A model generated the notes under the pieces. The model made no database searches. It was not told the DNA's origin and saw nothing but the letters and a program-made list of their open reading frames with translations. Positions 32,553 through 45,700 of a stretch of 64,000 bases of DNA are shown piece after piece. Each line of letters begins with the position of its first letter. Position 1 is the stretch's first letter. Position numbers and translations under genes: made by a program. The DNA lies in the NCBI GenBank assembly GCA_017893485.1, contig CM030364.1, forward strand, positions 206,757,384 through 206,821,383, in the 5' to 3' direction. This stretch comes from Hemerocallis citrina (lineage: Eukaryota > Streptophyta > Magnoliopsida > Asparagales > Asphodelaceae).

Positions 32553-34901
32553 CTACTTGAGATGGACATCATTCACCCTAATCTTCCAACAGACCATACA
32601 AGTGCGTGCCAAACCATCCGAACGAGTCTCTCCCGAAAGTTCAGGAACAACTTTTCTCAAATGAGCAACCTCTAAGCTCTTCTCAAGCACTGCATTCTTC
32701 AGCTTGTCCTTCTCAGTAGTAGCTGCAAGCAAAGAATGACGAAGGGATTTAACTTCCAAGTCCCTCCCGACCATTGTCTTAGCAAGGAGAGTCTCACTAT
32801 CGCTCGAATGCCCTTCCACATCGGTTGGAGGCGTCCCTGATAGACCTTCATCATGATGACTCACTTCGATATTCCTCTGGGTCAAAACTCTCCTCAAGTG
32901 GCCGAACTCCACTATCGCCTTGAATAACTTCTCCCTAAGCGAGCATGCCCCAACTCCACCATGTGAAGCATGGCACAGAGATTGGCAATCTCGCCATCAC
33001 GAGTATCACACCCGACATACACAACAACCAACTAATAGAAGAGAGTGAGGAATCACTACAACATTGCAACCAAGGCTACAAAATTTGCAAAAGTTCGAAG
33101 TGCCCAAATTCAACACAAGTTATAAAATACTGAATGATTTTTCATTGCAATAAAAAGGTTACATCAAGTGTTGAACTGTCCGCTATTAGGCATCAATAAA
33201 AAGATAAAACAAAAACTAGGAAAAGAAAAGGAGTCAAGTATCCACCTCGGTTGATGGAGACACGGGAGGGGGATTCCCATCTCCATCTCCCACCACAACT
33301 CCCGAACTCTCCACGACCACCATGTAAAGATATGCCACTACGTCGTCTTCCTCCTCCTCGGCGGAAGCACACCCGAACAACTGATACCCCATGCTATCAA
33401 AGCCGAGCACTCGCTCATTGATGTACTGGAGAGCTCTAGTGTATGCCTTCTCCTTGTTGGAGATAAGATATCTCTCCGCCTAAGACTTTGCGTGCGCCCC
33501 CACGGTCTCCCTCTCCTTCATCGCGTCCGCTCTTTCCCTCGCTGCCTTCTTCTTCTCCCTAGCTAGAGCCCTCTCAAAGTGCACTACCCGTTCTGCCTGA
33601 ACCTTTTCCCAAAGCACCGCCGCATCTAGCTCCTTAATGGCCTACGCCCGCTCCGCCTTTGCCTTATCGACCGACTCCTTCCACTCTTTCTTCTCCTCCG
33701 CCACATGTTTCAACAAGTAGCCAAAGTGACAAGTGATCTACAAGAAGAAGAGAAGAATTCTAAGTTACAATGAAAAAAGAATGACTACACTATGAAAGCA
33801 AAATGTTGGAAGAAAACTACAAATGAAGTGAGACGTACCGAGAAGGCTACTGGAGAGATCTCCAAGGCAGAATTGTCAACACTCCCCACAGCCATCGCGT
33901 TCCTGTCCATGGAGGTAGCGAGATGTTGAACTGCTTGCATACAACTTACCAAATTCCGTAGGAAGCTATCGTGCCTCTTAACTTGCTAGTCTGGAACGAA
34001 TATCTTCTTGTGCTCGTCGTTAAGGATAGCCTCGGCTTCCACGGTGAGCGAAGGAGCCTCGAGTGAGAAAGTCGAAGCCAAAGAGAACCCCCCGGTGGCG
34101 GGAGTAGTCAAGGAGGAGGGAGGATATCTTAAGCTTGCTCTTGGGGTAGTGCCCGCAAAACTCTTCGCAGCCTTAGAAGGTGTGGGCCTTGTGGCAAAAC
34201 TTTTCCTCTTCTTCTGCTCCTCAAACACGACTACCTTGCCATAACGCGTCAAAATCCATGCCAGATGCCTCTGCAATAAGAAACATAAAGTGTTAAAACA
34301 ACAAAAAAAATACCACTTAAACAACTGAATAAAATAAAACACAAAGTAGAGCGTGTACTAGGGTTAAGCGGGTTGAGACCCCTCTTCAAGAGAACCTCCT
34401 CGGTCACCTCTCTCCACTTCCAAGTCGGGCAGTTTAAAACAATGTACCGCATACTCTCCTCCTCAGGACTCAATCTCGGATCTGCTCTCACCCTGTTCGG
34501 GAGACTCTCCCACCAAGTAGTAGGAATCCCGCACGGATCATGACTACGGATTATGAAATACTTTTCCTTCTAAAATTTGATCGAATCTGGATTATTGGTT
34601 AACTTCATGCTCGAACAAGAAGTAAGATAATATATGAACTCCATCTTGTTCTTCTGATGAAGCTTGGAGCGCACATATTCAACCGCGGCTCAAACCCTGC
34701 TGCCTGACAGTGCAAGATGAAGTTGTTTACATGCGTCCACATGTTAGACATGAACTGAACGGGGCTCAAAGTGTACCACCACAGAAAATCTTTAACAAAT
34801 GGATGGAGAGGTAGGTAGAGTCCCACATAAAAAGCATCAAACGAGAAACAATATAACTTGGGAGAGATTGAGGAACAAAATCTAATCCCGGGACTAGGCA
34901 T
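32553..34901 (-). pseudogene. Gypsy-type plant transposon ORF (Transposase_28-like plus coiled coil), decayed
   Basis: Read on the minus strand from 34901. It opens with an F-x-x-G-LYLPLHPFVKDFLWWY block and then an S-P-x-Q-x-x-x-N-x-W segment, typical of the plant putative gypsy-type transposon domain (Pfam PF04195, by memory). After a frame change come a YYLTSCSSM segment and WWESLPNRVRADPRLSP (about 34450-34530). Downstream (34340-33990 and 33720-33240) are serine/alanine-rich, charged coiled-coil and acidic segments. 32912-32553 is another heptad-like stretch. Multiple stops and spacers separate the pieces, some possibly introns. It is similar in architecture to 12600-13185. Biochemical role unknown; such ORFs accompany large gypsy elements. 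Confidence 0.6.
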
Positions 34902-36877
34902 CTAGGGGTGGCATTCGGGTCCATCGGGCCAGGTTGGGTCGAAACACTCGGGTCAACCCGAGTTTCGGGCGGGCTCGGGTCGGGTAGCGACTTTAACCAG
35001 GTTGGGTCAGGCCAGGTTCAAAATTGCAAAATTTACCCCGGTCGACCCACGAACCCATTCGGGTCAAACCCGTTTCGGATCGGGCGTGGGTCGGGGATTG
35101 GCCCGGTTTAATCTAGGTTTTTGTTTTTTTTAACTTAGAAAATTTTTAAAAAGTACAATAAGTATAATTGTATAAGAGTGAAACAAAATTGTATATATTA
35201 TTCATTTCAACTTCTATGAATTTTTTACTTTTTATATACAAATACAAGTAATAGAAACCCAAAAAGAACATACAATATTTCTTGAATTACATATTTGAGG
35301 GGATAATCAAAATCTAGAGTTCGAGATAGCCTAGAGTTAGATTGAAGTGAGGGCATTGGACTACTGTCATCCACATCTACTTAATGTCAACCTGTGATCT
35401 CATCGCCCTAAATTTCATACTCTTGTTGTTGGACTTTAGGCGAGTTGCTTCCACTTGTTGATGTAGATGACGCTTTTCCTTGATTCATGTCTTCAGCCTT
35501 CATCCAATCTTCGGTGCACATGAGCATATCCAACGAATTTGGTTTCAAGCAATTCCTGTAATCTGTTAAAACCTTGTCACTTGTAGAAAAAGCAATTTCT
35601 GGAGCAACTATAGAGACAGGAGGAGTTAGTAGATCTCTAGCCACATGTGAAAGAATAGAAAAAAAAATTCATGTTCTTTCTAGCATTGTAGCACTTCAAT
35701 CTTAGTACTAGAACTCTCACTATCTTGTTGATTATACCAATTTAATTTATTAGGTGCATTAGACCTAGGTTTTTTTAATTGAATACGAGTAAGTAAATTA
35801 GCAGTGACATCTTCTAATGTACTCTTACCCTTACCTCTAGAAGTAAAAGAAGAAGCAACTATACTAGTTGTACGACTAGATGCAAAAGTTCTATCATAAC
35901 TATCATACAAGTTATTTAATGTCGATTTAAAGCTAGCTAAAAATACATTACACTCATATTCAGAATCATATCCAAGTAAAGTAAAAAATATTTCAATCAA
36001 ACTTCTCGTACTTGCTAATTTGGTACGAGGATCCATAACAGTAGCAATACAATACAACATAGGAGGATGATAAAAATACTTCAAAATTTTAGTATAAGCG
36101 GGAACAACAATATGACTAATGTATTAGTTTGAAATCATGTCTTAAAAAGTTTGCATCATAGTAATTATTGAAATAAAAATACTACTAGAAGTAGATTCAT
36201 AAGATGTAGACAACTTCACAGTTGTGGTTCGAAAAGGTTTCAAAAACCGTAACAAAGATTTGGCAAACTACCATGATTGGGGAGTCATTTAAAAAAATTT
36301 CATGTTTTTTGCAAGATAAAAATTGTTTGTAATATCTTTGTATTGAGTAGCAACATTTAATAAATCGAAAATAGAGTTCCATCGGTATTTACCATCTCTA
36401 GGAAATTTTCTAAAAAGTATGTTCCTAAGTTTACACCATTCTTCAAATTCTTGAAGCATAATACCACTCAAAGCTATAAAATATACATAATTTCTAATTG
36501 CAATAATATATGAATTGAATACTTTCAATGTATCTTGTACACATAAATTTAAAATATGACATCCACATCTAACATGAAATGTTTTATTACATGGGGAAGC
36601 TAATTATATTTTTAATGTACTAATCAAAGCACTGTTGTTAGATGCATTATCAAAACTAATAGTAAATTTTTATCACGAATATGAAATAAATCACTAACTT
36701 CTAAAATGTGTGTTGCGATAACCTTACCACTAAGAGGATACGACAAAGTGGCAAGTGATATGATTCTCTTTTGAATCATCCAATCACTATATGTCCCATG
36801 ACAAGTTATATCCATCATCAGAATATCGTTACAACCTTTCCAACAATCGGAAGTTAACGATACTCTACAAGTTAAAC
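34902..36877 (-). pseudogene. hAT transposase remnant with one terminal end
   Basis: Minus-strand fragments line up in hAT order. 36850-36624: VTSDCWK-like and ITCH...W-x-x-x-R. 36528-36289: DGKYRWNSIFDLL. 36084-35680: YCIATVMDPRTKL and a serine-rich spacer. 35644-35408: the dimerisation domain, with MARDLLTPPVSIVAPEIAFS then LDMLMCTEDWM. The terminal end TAGGGGTGGCATTCGGGTC at 34903 is typical of hAT. The N-terminal half (BED finger, first catalytic region) is missing because LTR E cuts in at 36878. Many stops; inactive. Confidence 0.8.
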
Positions 36878-38139
36878 TGTAACTACTGTTTTTGCTACTT
36901 TCATTTTCCCCCCTTTTGTAATATTTTATTTGAATAAAATACTCTATTTTCTTTCTTGATTATTTTAATTAAATTTGTTCATGAAATTCTTCGTTCTTCT
37001 TGATTGAGCTATTCTTGTTGATCCTGTTTTTTTATTTAATTGTAGGTATTTTTATTTGAACCATATTATTTTGGATCCATCTCTTATTGAACCCTAAAAC
37101 CTAATTTTAATTGTTCTTGGCCCAATACCACTACTATTGGATCTTAAACATCTAACCCAACAACATCCTAATTACAATCTATTAATACAATCCTTGTGCA
37201 AACTCTAAAAATTGCATAATTGAAACCCTAATAGCCGTATATTCTCTCTCCACTTTCTCTCTCCTCCCTGTTTCTCTCTCCCCGACCTGTGATTCCCGCC
37301 CAAACCCACTTCCTCTTCTTCTCTGGCCAACTCCGGCGACACCCTACCCCGTCGCCACCTTCCGTCAATCAATAGCAGAACCCTTCCCCAAAACCCCCAC
37401 TTCTGACTCTATTTTTGCCAAACAGAGCGCCCTCGCCCAATGCCAACACACACCCCGACGCCCCCTTGTCCCTGTTTCCGTCACGCAGCCGCCGCCGCGA
37501 TGCCGCCGTCTGACCATCGACGTCGAGCCCCGATCCCAGGTCCTCCAGTCCCCCTAGCTGTTGCTGCCATTGTCTCTCTCCCTCTTGATATTGATTGTTG
37601 TGGTTGCTTGTGTAACATCCTGAATTTTCAAATAATTAAGTATAAAGTTTTCTTTTATTTTCACATGTTTTGCACGTGCAATTTAATATGTGTATTTAGC
37701 TTTAAAAAGTATTCTTATGTCATGAATAAACATTTTCTTCTCTTTTTTTAAATTAAAGCCTATTTTTAATTTTTAGGCCTAATAGTCTAATTCTAGCCCA
37801 CTTAAATTAATTAATTAATTAATTAAAAGAGCCCATGGCTTTTAGCCTACTAGTTAATTTTATTAATAATTAATACAATTTGTAGTGTTGACTTAATCAA
37901 GTAGAAATTAAATTAACACTTTAATGTACAAAATAATTTGTGGTATGCATAATGAGGCACGTGCATTGCACATGCTCGTGTAAATTGGTGAGAAGGGGTG
38001 CCGGCCTTGGAATGTAGAGTGGGATAGATGAAGAGAGTGGAGGAGTGGTTACTAGATGGTGGGTAGTTCTTATAACTCCCAAATGCATCCTAGCATTTCA
38101 TCTAAACTCATCTAAACCCTTCATCCACTCTTGAAAAGT

Positions 38140-38160
38140 GTATAAATACCCCCCCCCCCC
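38140..38160 (+). promoter_or_regulatory. TATA box followed by poly-C in the element A 5' LTR
   Basis: GTATAAATA (38140-38148) runs straight into 12 C residues (38149-38160). The 3' LTR copy (57016-57038) has the same TATA box and 14 C. Confidence 0.6.
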
Positions 38161-39217
38161 TATCACTCTTGTCATTTGCATTAGAAAATTCAAAGAGAAA
38201 GAGAAAGGAAAGAAGCAATCGTGAGGAAAAGAAAGAGTTGGGTGAGTAAATGATTGAGTGTTTTTGTGTTGTGTGCTCTTGTACTTAGGTGGCCGGCCAA
38301 AGCATCAAGAAGGAGGCTCGGGTTCACACTAGCAAGGAGGAGAAGGCTCGAGTTTTGTGGCACAAACTAGGAGGAGAAGTTCGCTGATCGTGTTTTCAAG
38401 GAGTTCTTAGGAGTTTTCTTTTGTAAATCATAAGGTGGGTGATTTCTCAAACTTCTAATATAGATGCCATACTAGGATTTTAATTTATGAAAATGTTAGA
38501 AACAAGTAGAAAAATTGCCATACACTTGCTTGAAGATACTAGTAAGAAAGAGAGGAACTCTAGTTTATCTACATGAAAAGTTAGTAAAATAAATTGGAAT
38601 GTGTTAATTAAGATTTTTTATGATGCTTTGTTAATATATTTACATGCTAGAATACATATGAATTGATGAATCATGATTATATGAAAATTGTGCTTATAAA
38701 TGAATTGTAGAAAGCAAAATAATATCCATGGATTGTGAAATAAATAGATTAGTTGCAATACGTGTCGATTTTAATTATGTTGTATGAGTAATATTATTCA
38801 CTAGATTGTCAATTATGTTGTCACTTTGAAACGTCAGAAAATGATTAGTTTTGTAATGATACAATTAACTTAAGGGCTTTGATTTTTATTAAAGCATGAA
38901 GTGAAATTGTACAAACTTATTGTGAACAAATGGGGAACAAGTAAATAAAAAGATTTATCTAAAAAGGAATTTTTCTTTGTCGAAAATGTATAATGTTCCA
39001 CTTTTTCAAAGAACTAAAGGGAAATAGTCTACTATGTGTTTAAAAATGAGATTTTGAAAATCTAAGAAAATATAAGTTTCTGTTTGTCAGAGAAATATAG
39101 TCTGGAGAAGTTATAGATTTTTATAAGTACAAATTAATTGAGAAAAATTAAGTTTATTAAAGGAAGAACTAGATACAGTGCAACCCATTCAAAAGTGATT
39201 TAACCGAGCCTTATACC

Positions 39218-39485
39218 GGTTAGTCACTCAAGACCTAATGGTCTTCGAGTGCATTTTGGGTGCGTTACTGTAGCTTGAGCGGAGCTACTGGTCTTGGGTT
39301 CGAGTCTCTCAAGAGACTCTGTTTTTATGAAAATTTAATTTTTATTCAAATCCGAAAACTAGACCCTAAGTATACCTTAAGCCCATTCTATATCGGTTAG
39401 TCACTCTGGCCTTTCTGGTCGAAGGGTGCGCTTTGGGTCGGTTACTGTTCACGAGTGGGGGTTTGGCCTGGGTTTGAATCCGGCC
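39218..39485 (+). other. Pair of tRNA-like modules in the element A 5' LTR
   Basis: Two B-box-like motifs, GGGTTCGAGTCTC (39296-39308) and GGTTTGAATCC (39471-39481), are each preceded by a GGTTAGTCACTC-type segment (39218 and 39394). The pair is kept in the 3' LTR (about 58090-58360). No tRNA cloverleaf is complete. Confidence 0.4.
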
Positions 39486-40916
39486 TTTGGCTCTTTTGTT
39501 CTTGGTTTTTCATTTTTTTTACTTAATTTGATTTTTTGAGTATTTTGAGAGTATAAAAATGAGAAAAAAAATATTAGAATTCTTCTAAAATTTCCTAGAC
39601 TTCATGATTTTTTTTATTACAATATTTTACTTATTATAATGGGAATTAGAAGTAATTTTGAGAAGAAGAACTTGATAAATTTCCTTAGAATATGATTTTG
39701 ATTAATTAAAGAAAATGAATATTTTGAATGTAAAGAATTTTGGTGTAGAGATTAAAGATGAGATTTTTGACATGGAAAAATTGAGTAAGATAATAAATAA
39801 AATTCGTTGTTAAATTATGCAAGCGTGTATGGAAAATGAAGTAAAAGAATCATGATGAAATGTAGAAATTTGTGAATATAAACGCTCATTTTGATGAACA
39901 TGAAATGAGTTTGATACTAGAGTTTAGCTAAGTCCTTACATCGGCATGAATGAATTTTTTAAAAAGAAATGTAATGAATAAAGACCAAGATTGGGTTATG
40001 ATTAACAGTTGATGTTTAAGACCGGTGTAGAGGTGACGCTAACTCTAGGATAGTAATTTTATTCATGAGTCAATTATCTAAGGATTAGACACATAGTGAA
40101 GATGTGATGAAAGTAAGAGAAAAACAAAAGTATGAGGGCCTCGGATCTACGGTGTGAGAGTGCACAGGATGTCCACATGATGCGTTATGTCAGGGCGTGA
40201 ATACTTCTCCAGGATATCGGGACCGTGGCGACACTTGTGGGGTGCTTGGTGACTACGTAGTGCCATCGTTCCATGGCGGAGGCGAATTTTTCATTGGATG
40301 TCTGCATGATGCGTCATGTCAGGACGTGAGATTCTCTCCAGGTTTTCTGGACATGAGCTAGTAACTCACAGAACACCTAGGATACTTACTGTAGTTACCT
40401 TAGTAGTTAAACTCATAGCGAGGGAATCAACCCTACAAGATGAAGAACGATTAAGGGCTTGCCCTCGGACCTATGTAGTATGGGATGCATAGAATCTGAA
40501 CAAGTGCACATTAGTGTCATTGAATATAAATAACTGCATTAAGGACTAAGTGCACTTTCACACACGACATCAATAAGATAGTCCCCCTTAGTTTGTTTGT
40601 GAACAAGTGTGTGCTTTCCAAGTAAGATAAATTGATGTATTATATCCTAGCGTCTGTTGTATGCAACTGACATGCCCCACATTTTCTATGCAAGATAAAT
40701 TGAATGAAAGGACTAAAGAAGGAATGCTACTTAAAGAAATGTTCAAATTGTTATTTAATTCATGTATCATGTAGTAATTTATAATTCCACTGCGTTGATG
40801 TAAAGATATTGTTGTATAAATTTTTTTAAATTTCTTGTAAAATTGTACGAAGTGAAGTGTAGAGATCCTGTGGAACTTCGAATTCAGACTTATTTGGAAT
40901 TCGTGGTGTTACAGAG

Positions 40917-40929
40917 TGGTATCAGAGCC
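40917..40929 (+). other. Primer-binding site of element A (initiator tRNA-Met)
   Basis: TGGTATCAGAGCC, three bases (GAG) after the 5' LTR end. Confidence 0.9.
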
Positions 40930-41071
40930 ACACTTCTAAGTAGTAAAAATTTATAAGGAATGACACCCTAGAGTGGACATTAGAGTGTGAGTTAGGTATA
41001 AAGATTTAAATGTGAGTTACTTACATTTATGTTGCTCTATGATTGATGCTTTTTCTTCTCCCTCCCTCAAG

Positions 41072-41478
41072 ATGGCAAACCACCATGACCCAACAGGCAA
41101 TGAAGATTGGCACATAATCGAAGAGGACTACTACCCTGGACTAGGAGATTCCGACGAAGAAGATCCTGAGGAGTATGAAGGGGAGTGACTCGAGTCCCGA
41201 GAGATCACTCTGCCTCCAGACTCATCAGACATTTCATCCGACGAGGAAGAGCCAGTTTCGAAAGGTCTCATCGAATCTCTTCAGAGGTAGGTAGAACTCA
41301 GAATGAGAGAGAAGATCTATTGCAGGCCCAGTGTACAAAGTTCAAGGAGAACATTGCAACCCTCAATCATCGTGTTTGGGAACTCAAGAAGAGAAAGAAC
41401 ATGTATGATGTACTAAAGGAAGAAGTGGCAGAACTACGGGAAGAGCTTAGAAAAGCCAAGAGGAACCGTAGGGATTAG
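41072..41478 (+). pseudogene. Leader ORF upstream of gag in element A (acidic/coiled-coil)
   Basis: ATG at 41072 opens a 38-codon frame rich in Asp/Glu that ends at TGA 41186-41188. The same frame continues after the stop with another acidic serine-rich stretch to about 41287. A second frame (to 41478) then gives a lysine/glutamate-rich amphipathic helix typical of a coiled coil (KRKNMYDVLKEEVAELREEL). I read these as one decayed protein of about 130 residues between the PBS and gag. Element B has only about 240 bp here and no such ORF. Not recognised; possibly a Gag-associated extra product or a captured sequence. Confidence 0.4.
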
Positions 41479-41623
41479 AATGTTGTATCTTCTCAATGCT
41501 TTTCGTTTGATGTCAGACGATGTTTAAAATTTGAATGTACAAAGTTTGAATTCAATGAAATGAAAAAGTTGATTTAAATTCATGTTTTCTACTTCAAATT
41601 TAATGGATCTTTTGAATCAGAGT

Positions 41624-42623
41624 ATGGCTGGAAGAAGATCAAGGAATGGAGAAGGGCCCAGCTGTGGGCTCGACTTGGAAACAGAGTTGGCTAGAGTCTA
41701 TCAGACCCTCAATGCCGTTGCCATGAACCAAAACCATAGGAGGATGCCTGCAAATCTAGTTCCTCAGGCGATCAAACTTGTGGAGTTATTCAAGAGGATG
41801 AAGCCACCAGTGTTTGAAGGGAAGTCAGACCTAGATGCAGCTGATAACTGGATTAGGCAAGTTGAGACTATCTTTGAAGGCTTGGAGACTCCAGAAGGTA
41901 GCAAGGTGAAGCTGGCTACATTGTAGCTTGAGAAGGATGCAGCTGTATGGTGGCAATACTTGAAGCAGACGATGGAAAATGGTGTTATTGGCTGGGAGGA
42001 ATTCTTGGAAGAGTTCTGTGGTCACTACTTTCCATCTTTTGTCCAAGAGAAGAAAGCGATGGAGTTCCTGGCACTGCAGCAGGGAGGCATGTCTGTCAGA
42101 GAGTATGAGACAAGGTTTACTCAACTTTCGAGGTATGCACCCGAACTTGTGATGGATGAGGCGAAGAAAGCTCAGATGTTCAAGCACGGTTTGAGGCCGA
42201 GTCTGAGATCGAGGATGATACCTCTTGGTATCGGGAAGTTTGACAAGCTAGTCAAGCAAACTGCTGCTACAGAGGAGGACATGGAGCAGTTTCATGCCAC
42301 CCAGAACCGGAGGAACAATTGGAATATCGAGAAGAGGCCCGCAATTTCTGGGAATGTTAGGGGGCAGCCACCTGCTCAAAGGTTCAAACCTACGGGGGTG
42401 AACGCTGTTAATGTGGCTGGAAGACACGGAAATGGTTGGGTGAAACCTCCTATGACTTGTTTCAATTGTGGAGAGATGGGCCACTACAAATCTCAATGCC
42501 CTAAGTTGCGAGTTGTCATCCGAAATGGACCACCGCAACAGGTTGGAAAGAGGCCGTACCAGTAGGGGCGAGTATTTGTCTTGATTGAGGCCGATGCTGA
42601 TGAAGTGGATCACGTCATTACTG
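41624..42623 (+). pseudogene. gag of element A, disrupted
   Basis: Starts at MAGRRSRNG (41624), matching the element B Gag start in position and style. The retrotrans_gag domain (FKRMKPPVFEG, DNWIRQVETIF, FLEEFCGHYFP, VREYETRFTQLSRYAPELV) is followed by one CCHC knuckle, CFNCGEMGHYKSQC (about 42459-42500). Stops at 41924-41926 (TAG) and 42563-42565 (TAG) interrupt it. The reading frame after the second stop continues in phase to 42623, where a GT dinucleotide begins the candidate intron. Element B has two knuckles; A has only one. Confidence 0.85.
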
Positions 42624-42715
42624 GTACGGGGAGAATGTTTAGAAGTTTTTGTTGTTCTTTTTCCCTGCTTTATTTAGTAAAAACTGTTATGTAACAGGAG
42701 TGTGTTATGTAATAG
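42624..42715 (+). other. Candidate gag-pol intron in element A (phase 1, two possible acceptors)
   Basis: Donor G|GTACGG at 42623/42624. Acceptors are GTAACAG (ends 42697) or GTAATAG (ends 42715). Both lie 18 bp apart in a tandem duplication and both keep frame between gag and the protease. The gag frame, if unspliced, hits TAA at 42692-42694 inside the segment. Position and phase match the element B candidate at 52809-52909. Confidence 0.6.
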
Positions 42716-45700
42716 GAGAACTTTTATTAAATGGAAAGAAAGCTGTTATTCTGTTCGATACTGGATCCTCTCAAACTTTTGTATCTCCTAAATTTGCTAA
42801 AGTCTTGAGAGTCAAACCGAAGGTCGTTCCAGGCAAGATCCTAGTAGTAGCTACTCCATCAGGGGAGACTTTAACCACTGATCGGTATTATTCAGACTGC
42901 AAGATCGAGATTGGAGACAAGATTTTCAAGATTGATCTGATCGAGCTGAATATCATAGGGGTCGATGTTATCATTGGCATTGATTGGATGTCGGGGGCTC
43001 CAGTGCGAACATCGAGTGCAAGACCAAGGAAATAACCATGAAGGCTCCAGGAGGTCCTGAAGTCACTTTCCAAGGGAGGAAGAGATGTTTAGATTTGGTG
43101 GCAGTTATCAGCCAGAAGAAGGTTGTTGTGGAGATGCAGCAGTATCCAGTGGTTCGGGATTACCCGACTGTGTTCTTGAAGGATTTTCCCGGATTACCCC
43201 CGAATCGTGATGTAGAGTTCAGCATCACTATCCAGCCAGAGACTGCACCTATTTCCAAGGCACCTTATAGGATGGCGCATGTGGAGCAGGATGAAGTGAA
43301 ACGGCAGATTGAGGAACTTTTGTGAAAGGGTTTTATTCAGCCGAGTGCGTCACCTTGGGGAGCACCGGTATTGTTGGTGAAAAAGAAGGATGGGTCAATG
43401 AGGATGTGCATCGATTATTGGGAGCTGAATAAGGTCACTGTTCAGAATAAATATCCAATTCCACGAATGAATGACCTGTTCGATCGTTTACAAGGAGCAG
43501 TTGTTTTCTCTAAAATAGACCTTCGATCGGGATACCATCAGGTTCGAGTGAAAGCAGAAGATGTGCATAAGACTGCATTCAGAACACGACATGGGCATTA
43601 TGAATTCTTAGTTATGCCATTTGGAGTGATAAATACACCTGCAATCTTTATGGATATGATGAACAGAGTTCTGAGGCCGTTTATTGATTCTTTCGTCATG
43701 GTTTTTATCGATGATATTCTTGTATACTCTAAGTCGGAGGAGGAGCACACTGAGCTTCTGGCTTAGGTTCTGAAGAAGCTTCAAGGGCATGAGTTGTATG
43801 CCAAGTTATCCATCCAAGTGCGATTTCTATGAATCTGAAGTACATTCCTGGGTCACATCCTTTCTAAGGAGGGAGTGGTTACTGATCCTCAGAAGATAGA
43901 GGTAGTGAAGGATTGGGCATGGTCTACTACCGTGAAGGAAATCAGAAGTTTTCTTGGGCTAACTGGATACTACATGAGGTTTATCAAAGGCTATGCTCAG
44001 ATAACCGTGCCACTCACTAGTCTGACCAAGAAGAATGTGAATTTTAAGTGGACTGAGCAATGCAAGGCAGGCTTTCAAGAGTTGAAAGAGAAGCTGACTA
44101 CTGCTCCCATTTTGGCTTTGCCTAGAGTAGGTGTTGAATATGATGTTTACAGCGATGCTTCTCATCGTGGGCTTGGTTGTGTCTTGATGCAAGAGGAAAA
44201 GATAATTGCTTATGGGTCTAGGCAACTTAGACCACATGAGAAGAATTATCTGACTCGTGAACTGGAGTTGGCTGCGATTATCTTCGCCTTGAAGCAATGG
44301 AGACATTACTTGTATGGTGAGAAATTAAACATGTATACGGACCATAAAAGCTTGAAGTACATATATCAGTAGAAGAACCTAAATCTGAGGCAACGGAGAT
44401 GGCTGGAAGTACTTGAGGACATTCGTCATGAGATTAAGTACCATCTGGGAAAGGCTAATGTTGTTGTTGATGCACTTAGCCATAAAAGTAGTTTGGCCAG
44501 GTTGATTACGACCCAGAGGCATCTTGCAGAGGAGTTGGATTGGGCTGGTATTGAGGTAGTTTTGCAAGGCTTGGTAGCATCTTTGGCTCAGCGGAGGGTT
44601 CAGCCTACGCTGAATGAAAGGATTATAGCAAGTCAGAAGGAAGATGCAGAGATTCAGAGGATGAAAGAGCAGGTTGGTGCAGGCATATTGTCAGAGTTTC
44701 AGATCAGAGATGAAGTGTTGTGGTTTGGAGAAAGGCTATGTGTTTCGGATTAATCAGAGTTGAGGGAGAGTATTCTTCAGGAGGCATATGCTACTCTTTT
44801 GTCTGTACATCCTGGGAAAACTAAGATGTATAAAGACATCAAGCAACAATTCTGGTTGTCATGTCTGAAGCGGGATGTGGCTGAATTTGTGGTGAGGTGT
44901 GAGATTTGTCAGCAGGTGAAAGACGAGAATCAGAAGCCCGGAGGTTTATTGCAACCGTTACCCATTCTGATGTGGAAATGGGATAACATCAGCATGGATT
45001 TCATCATGGGTTTGCCTAAGAGTTTGAAGGGTAACGATGCGATTTGGGTCATAGTCGATCGACTAACCAAATCAGCTCACTTTTTGGCAATGAAACTCAC
45101 TTCGTCTATGGACAAGTTAGCCGAGCTGTATGTTGGGGAGATCGTCAGGCTTCATGGTGTTCTATTCACCATCGTGTTTGATCGAGATGCGCGGTTTACT
45201 TCGTATTTCTGGAGAAGTCTTCAGGCAGCTTTGGTTACTAAGACGGACTTCAACACTGCCTTCCATCCTCAAACTGATGGACAGACTGAGAGAGTCAATC
45301 GAGTTCTTGAGGATATGCTTCAGTGTTGTGTTCTAGATTTTGAAGGCAGTTGGGAGAGGCATCTAGATCTTGTAGAGTTTGCCTACAACAACAGTTTCAG
45401 ATTAGTATCGGGATGGTGCCGTATGAAGCTCTGTATGGCAGGAAGTGCAGAACACCTGTTTGTTGGTTTGAAGTGGGAGAGCGGCAGATGTTTGGGCCCG
45501 AGATCGTGTAGTAGACATCTGAAAAGATCGATTTGATCAGGAAGAGGTTGGTGGACGCTCAGAGTAGGCAGAGGAGTTATGCTAACAACCGGAAAAGGGA
45601 CCTTGAGTTCGAGGAAGGTGACTTTGTCTTTCTGAAGGTATCACCTAGTAAAGGTGTAGAGGTTCAAAATTAGCCCCAAGATTCATAGGCCCATATAAGA

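Larger units (their letters stand above)
37611..40913 (+). repeat. 5' LTR of element A
   Basis: 3,303 bp, against about 3,306 bp for the 3' copy once element B is removed. It contains a TATA box (38140-38148) followed directly by a 12-C run, two tRNA-like modules, and blocks shared with solo LTR C. Confidence 0.9.
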
